Assembly (NCBI GenBank): GCA_001557505.1 | Contig: LSAX01000006.1 | Span: 1,922,001-1,986,000, forward strand | DNA from: Reticulascus tulasneorum | Taxonomy: Eukaryota > Ascomycota > Sordariomycetes > Glomerellales > Reticulascaceae | Length of the DNA stretch: 64,000 bases | Direction of reading: 5' to 3' | Part shown: positions 59,412 to 64,000 of the stretch, piece after piece | How the letters are laid out: each line of letters opens with the position of its first letter | Position numbering within the stretch: position 1 is the stretch's first letter | Program-made: the position numbers and the translations under genes | The notes under the pieces: model-generated | Told to the model about the DNA's origin: nothing | The model's input: the letters and a program-made list of their open reading frames with translations, nothing else | Databases searched by the model: none

Positions 59412-62400
59412 TGGGCCCGGAAATTGATTATTTCCATGCCAAGCTAGCGATCTTACCGTTTTAGGTACTAATTTAGGCCTAATTAGGCCGTTTAGGATAT
59501 TATTAGTCTGGTATCTTATAATATAAAAATTATGTAGATTTTAACCTCTGATCATAATATATCACATTAGTAAGAGTTATCTAATACTTTGTTATTTACT
59601 TTAATAGGTCTAGATATTAAGAAAAAAGCCTTTATTTATTTTTATTTTTGTTTTTAGTCTAAAAACCATGATAAATTGATTTTTTAAAATATTTTTAACT
59701 TAAATCTTATAATTTAAAGCTTATTGAAACTTAAATAGATTATTATTACAAATAAGTTAGCTTTTCTATATAAAGTTAATAATAATAAAAAAGTTTATAT
59801 AATAAGTATTTTTATTATATCTATTATTATATATCTTTAAGAGATTATATTAAGGTTATTTAACTGTTAAATATTATCTTAAAATAACTTAAAAGAGGTT
59901 ATTTATATTAATAAGCTTGTTTTTTTATAAAAATTGTTATTAATAATTTCTTAAAGGTTTAAAAACTTTATTTATAAATATTTTCAAATTAAATAAATAT
60001 TAATTTTATTAATTAGCTTATTAGTTTTATAATAAAAGTTATATTTAAGATATCTAATATTAATATATTAAGTAAAAGCTTATGATCTTTTTATATATTA
60101 TAACTTTTAATAAATCTTAATATAATATTATTTACTAATTTAATATAATTTAAAATATTATATTAAGTATTTTTTATATTATCTTAGATATAATATAAAT
60201 ATTTTTTTTAAAAATATATTTAATTTTTCAACCTAGTATATTTCTTAAGAAAAGTTAAACTTAATTTAATGTTATATTAATTTAATAGTTATATTAATAT
60301 TATTAATAAGACTTTTATTAACGTGTTTATCTTTATCTAATTATAAAAATAGTTTTTTAATCAAAAAAAAAAGATCTTATAAAATATCTTTATTATTATT
60401 TAGTTTAATAAGTTGTTTTTATATATTGTTATTAAAATAAAAGGCTTAATAAATAATAAGATCTTAATTTGATAAACTTTTATATGTTTATTTTTTATTT
60501 TATCTTATAAATTTTATCTTATAAATTTTAGATTTAGTAATATAATTAATATTATAATATTATTTATTAATATTTAATATTATCTTAACGAATATATTAT
60601 AATTAGAAATAAGTTAATAATTTAAAAAGAGCTTTATAATTTTTATTATATTTGTTTATATAATATTATTAAGAAAATCTTTAATATTATTAAGAAATAG
60701 TTTAAATTATAAAAAATAAGGCTTTAGAATATAACTTTAAGAATTAGATAAAGATTATTTATATTATAACTAATCTATATAATTTTATATTAATAAAAAA
60801 AAATTATATTAAAGATAATAAAGATAATTATATATAAATAATTATTAAAATAATAATTTTTAAATTAACTACTAAATAAGTAAATTAGGTTATTATTAAT
60901 AAAGATAAAACGTTATTAAGGATAAATATTATAAAGTAATCTTAAGATTAATATTAATAATATTTATATTATAAACAATAAAAATAAGTAGATTATATAG
61001 TTCTTTAATATAAGAAGATAGATATTTTACAAGAAAAGATATTTAAATTTATTAATAATTTATATATAAATTAAGATATTTAATATTTTAAAGAGAAAGG
61101 TATTTTTAAAACTTAGAAAATAGAAAAATAAGATTATAATAAAAGGTCTTATCAACCTTACTATTTTATATATAACTTACCTTAATCTTAATATTAAAAA
61201 TACCAAATTAATTATAAAATAACTAATTTTAAATATTTAAATAACTTTATTTTAGATCTTTGTTATTATCTTTATTAAAATAAAATTCTTTCTTCCGTAA
61301 GAATTTCTCTTTTAAACTGATAAACCATAAATTCCAAATAACTATTTATAAAAAGTTTTATAATATCTTAGAAAGCTTAAAAAGGATATCTTTGCCGATT
61401 TTATTAAAAAGTAAACTTTTTATATTTTTAATAACCTTAGTTAGATTATTAACTTTAAAATAATAATTATTAATAATTATAAAATAATTATTTATAAATA
61501 TTAAAAATACTTTCTTAATATTATTATTTAAAAACTAAATAAATAACTTTAAAATCTTTTATATTTTATTTTAATATTTTCTAAAGAGGATTTTATAATT
61601 AATCTAGAAGATTATTTATAAATATATCTAATATAAGGTTTATATTTAAATCTAAAAAACTAAGTTATCTCTTTTTATTTTTCTATTTTATCTATCTTAA
61701 ATCTAACTTTATTACATTTATAAAAGATATTTTTAAGTTAATAAGTTTTTTTAAATTTATTAGATTAATATCTAAGTTTATTTTAATAATATAAACCTTA
61801 ATTATAATCTTATTAAGTTAAAACTTTTTTTATCTTATATTATTATATATATATATATAAAACTTTTATTATAAATATATTATAACGTTAAATATTTATT
61901 AATAAAAATATCTTAGTTTTTATTATTTATTTTAATTATTTTATTCTTATTATTATATAAAATATCTAATTTCTTAATTAAAATCTTAATTTTTTAATAT
62001 TTAACAAAGAAAACTTTTAATTTTAAAAATATATTATTATAAGATAATAATGTTATTAAAAAAATTATTTAAATATAATAAATTAAAATTAAAATTTTTA
62101 TTTTATAATAATTTAATAATTAGATATTAATATCCTTTTATTTTTCTACTTAATAGATAAATTTAATAACATCTTTATCATTAGTTTTTTTCTAAATTAA
62201 CTTCTTAACTTTAATGATTAATATTTTAAAAGAAGATTTTAATTTTATAATCTTTGAAAAAAAAAGTAAAAAGTAGATAATTAAGATATTAGATAAAAAA
62301 GCCGTTTTAAAGAGGTCTTTAAGCTAAAAAGGTTTTTTTGTTAATAATTATTTAAGCTATTATTTAAGCTTAGATATTATAATATCTTCATCGTTAAAAA

Positions 62401-62707
62401 GGTTATTAGATCATCGATAATCTTAATAATAATAAGCTTATTAAATATATTAGACTATTAGATAGCTAATCTCATTTTTATTATATTCGTTATTAATATT
62501 ATTATTATAAAATTAAGTAAGAAAAAGTTAACTTTCCATTAATTAAGAATATCTTAAAAATAAATAATTAATATCACCTTAGCTTGATTTTAAATTAAGG
62601 ATAAATCTATAAATTAAAAAAGGTTAAACGTTAAAATTAACCATTATAAAAGACCTATAAAGATATAAATCTTATCTTATTATTTTTATATTAATAAGAT
62701 ATATTTA

Positions 62708-62752
62708 TTTAGATTTTAGAAATTAATTGATTTCTCTAGCCGATCTGAGCCT
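62708..62752 (-). repeat. right terminal inverted repeat
   Basis: Reverse-complement partner of 59367-59411, with C-to-T-type changes relative to it. Confidence 0.75.
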
Positions 62753-62894
62753 AAAAAAGACCGAAAAATTAAAAACAAATTTAATATAATATTTTTAATT
62801 AAATTTATAATATGTTGTTTATATAAGTTATGATATATATTAAGGGTTTTTTTTGTTTTTTTTTTGTTTATAAATTTTTTTATTAAGATAATTA

Positions 62895-63516
<622 letters not shown>

Positions 63517-63521
<5 letters not shown>

Positions 63522-63838
63522 TAATAAGATAGAATTATATAGAAACTTCTAAAATTTAATTAATAATTAAGTAATTATTAATATTAATTAATAATTTTAT
63601 ATTAGTTATTTAATATTAATATTATTAAAACTTAATAATAAAATAGAATTATATAGAAACTTCTAAGATTTAATTATTAATTAAGTAATTATTAATAATA
63701 ATTAATAATTCTATATTAATTATTTAATATTAATATTATTAAGGCTTAATAATAAAATAAAGTTATATAGAAACTTCTAAGATTTAATTATTAATTAAGT
63801 AATTATTAATAATAATTAATAATTTTATATTAGTTGTT
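63517..63838. repeat. 114-bp tandem repeat, about 2.8 units
   Basis: Units begin CTTAATAATAA at 63517, 63631 and 63745, spaced exactly 114 bp, and share the TTATATAGAAACTTCTA word. The third unit is cut short at about 63838 where another MITE-like end begins. Confidence 0.85.
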
Positions 63839-64000
63839 TACAAGGTTGTGATTTTAGTTAGTCTTAATTAGTCTTTAGTCTTTTTCTTTAGTCTTAATTA
63901 GTCTTTAGGTTGATTAAGACTAACTAACTAAGGACTAACTAAAACTAAATAGAAAAGACTAAGGTTTTTAATTAATAAATTAATATTTAAGTTTTTAATT
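63839..64000 (+). mobile_element. second copy of the MITE-like end, truncated by the window
   Basis: CAAGGTTGTGATTTTAGTTAGTC followed by TTAGTCTTAATTAG words, matching both arms of the element at 63146-63521. It is preceded by TA. The remainder lies beyond the window. Confidence 0.6.

Larger units (their letters stand above)
59367..62752. mobile_element. decayed TIR DNA transposon, RIP-like AT-rich
   Basis: Inverted terminal repeats AGGCTCAGATCGGC (59367) and GCCGATCTGAGCCT (ending 62752) bound a 3.39-kb block. The arms stay alignable for about 45 bp. Within the first 26 bp the only differences are C/T or G/A transitions, with the A/T state in the right arm. The interior beyond about 59480 is almost entirely A and T, dominated by TA-rich steps, with no surviving ORF. 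This is the pattern expected of a DNA transposon mutated by RIP. The superfamily cannot be told; a clear target-site duplication was not identified (TA on the left, AA on the right). Confidence 0.75.

Overview
The window looks like a chromosomal segment of a filamentous ascomycete (Pezizomycotina, probably Eurotiomycetes). The reasons are the many short introns (about 48-112 nt, GT-AG, with CTAAC/CTGAC-type branch points), the gene content (CpcA-type bZIP, PEX20, CIA30-like protein, KIN1/MARK-type kinase) and an extremely AT-rich, transposon-derived block of the kind left by repeat-induced point mutation (RIP). The class is an inference from gene style. No rRNA or marker gene is present to fix the species.

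Left part (1-22.6 kb) is ordinary gene-rich DNA. In order it holds a small putative membrane protein (-), tRNA m7G methyltransferase TRM8 (+), an MDM1-like PXA-RGS-PX-nexin C protein (+), a two-RRM SR splicing factor with a 6-nt microexon (+), PEX11 (-), fructose-1,6-bisphosphatase (+), a DUF1295 membrane reductase-like protein (-), homoserine dehydrogenase (+), a CIA30-domain protein (-) and a bZIP regulator with a very short zipper (-). All exon joins were derived by hand from splice sites and frame, and each total CDS length was checked to be a multiple of three.

Middle part (22.6-37.2 kb) is a stretch of about 14.7 kb with normal base composition in which I recognise no protein or RNA gene. 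It lies upstream of the bZIP gene and downstream of RCD1, so it may be a long regulatory region, house non-coding RNA, or be decayed DNA.

Right part (37.2-59.1 kb) is gene-rich again: RCD1/CAF40 (CCR4-NOT subunit, -), a KIN1-like kinase (-), tRNA-Val(CAC) (-), a GPATCH1-like G-patch protein (+), a secreted glucose/sorbosone dehydrogenase-like protein (-), a WHI2-like protein (-), SEC13 (-), PEX20 (+, divergent from SEC13) and a CpcA/GCN4-like bZIP (+). The last has a complex leader with small uORFs, a probable leader intron and upstream TGAGTCA sites.

Right edge (59.37-64 kb) is a compositional cliff. A 3.4-kb element with about 45-bp terminal inverted repeats starts 280 bp after the CpcA stop codon and is almost pure A+T inside. 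It is followed by a 250-bp (TTA)n array, a MITE-like inverted-repeat element, a 114-bp tandem repeat and another copy of the MITE end running off the window.

Functional links are loose, as is usual in fungi: peroxisome biogenesis (PEX11, PEX20), RNA processing (TRM8, SR protein, GPATCH1, RCD1), the secretory pathway (SEC13, KIN1), and amino-acid supply (homoserine dehydrogenase and the general-control activator CpcA).
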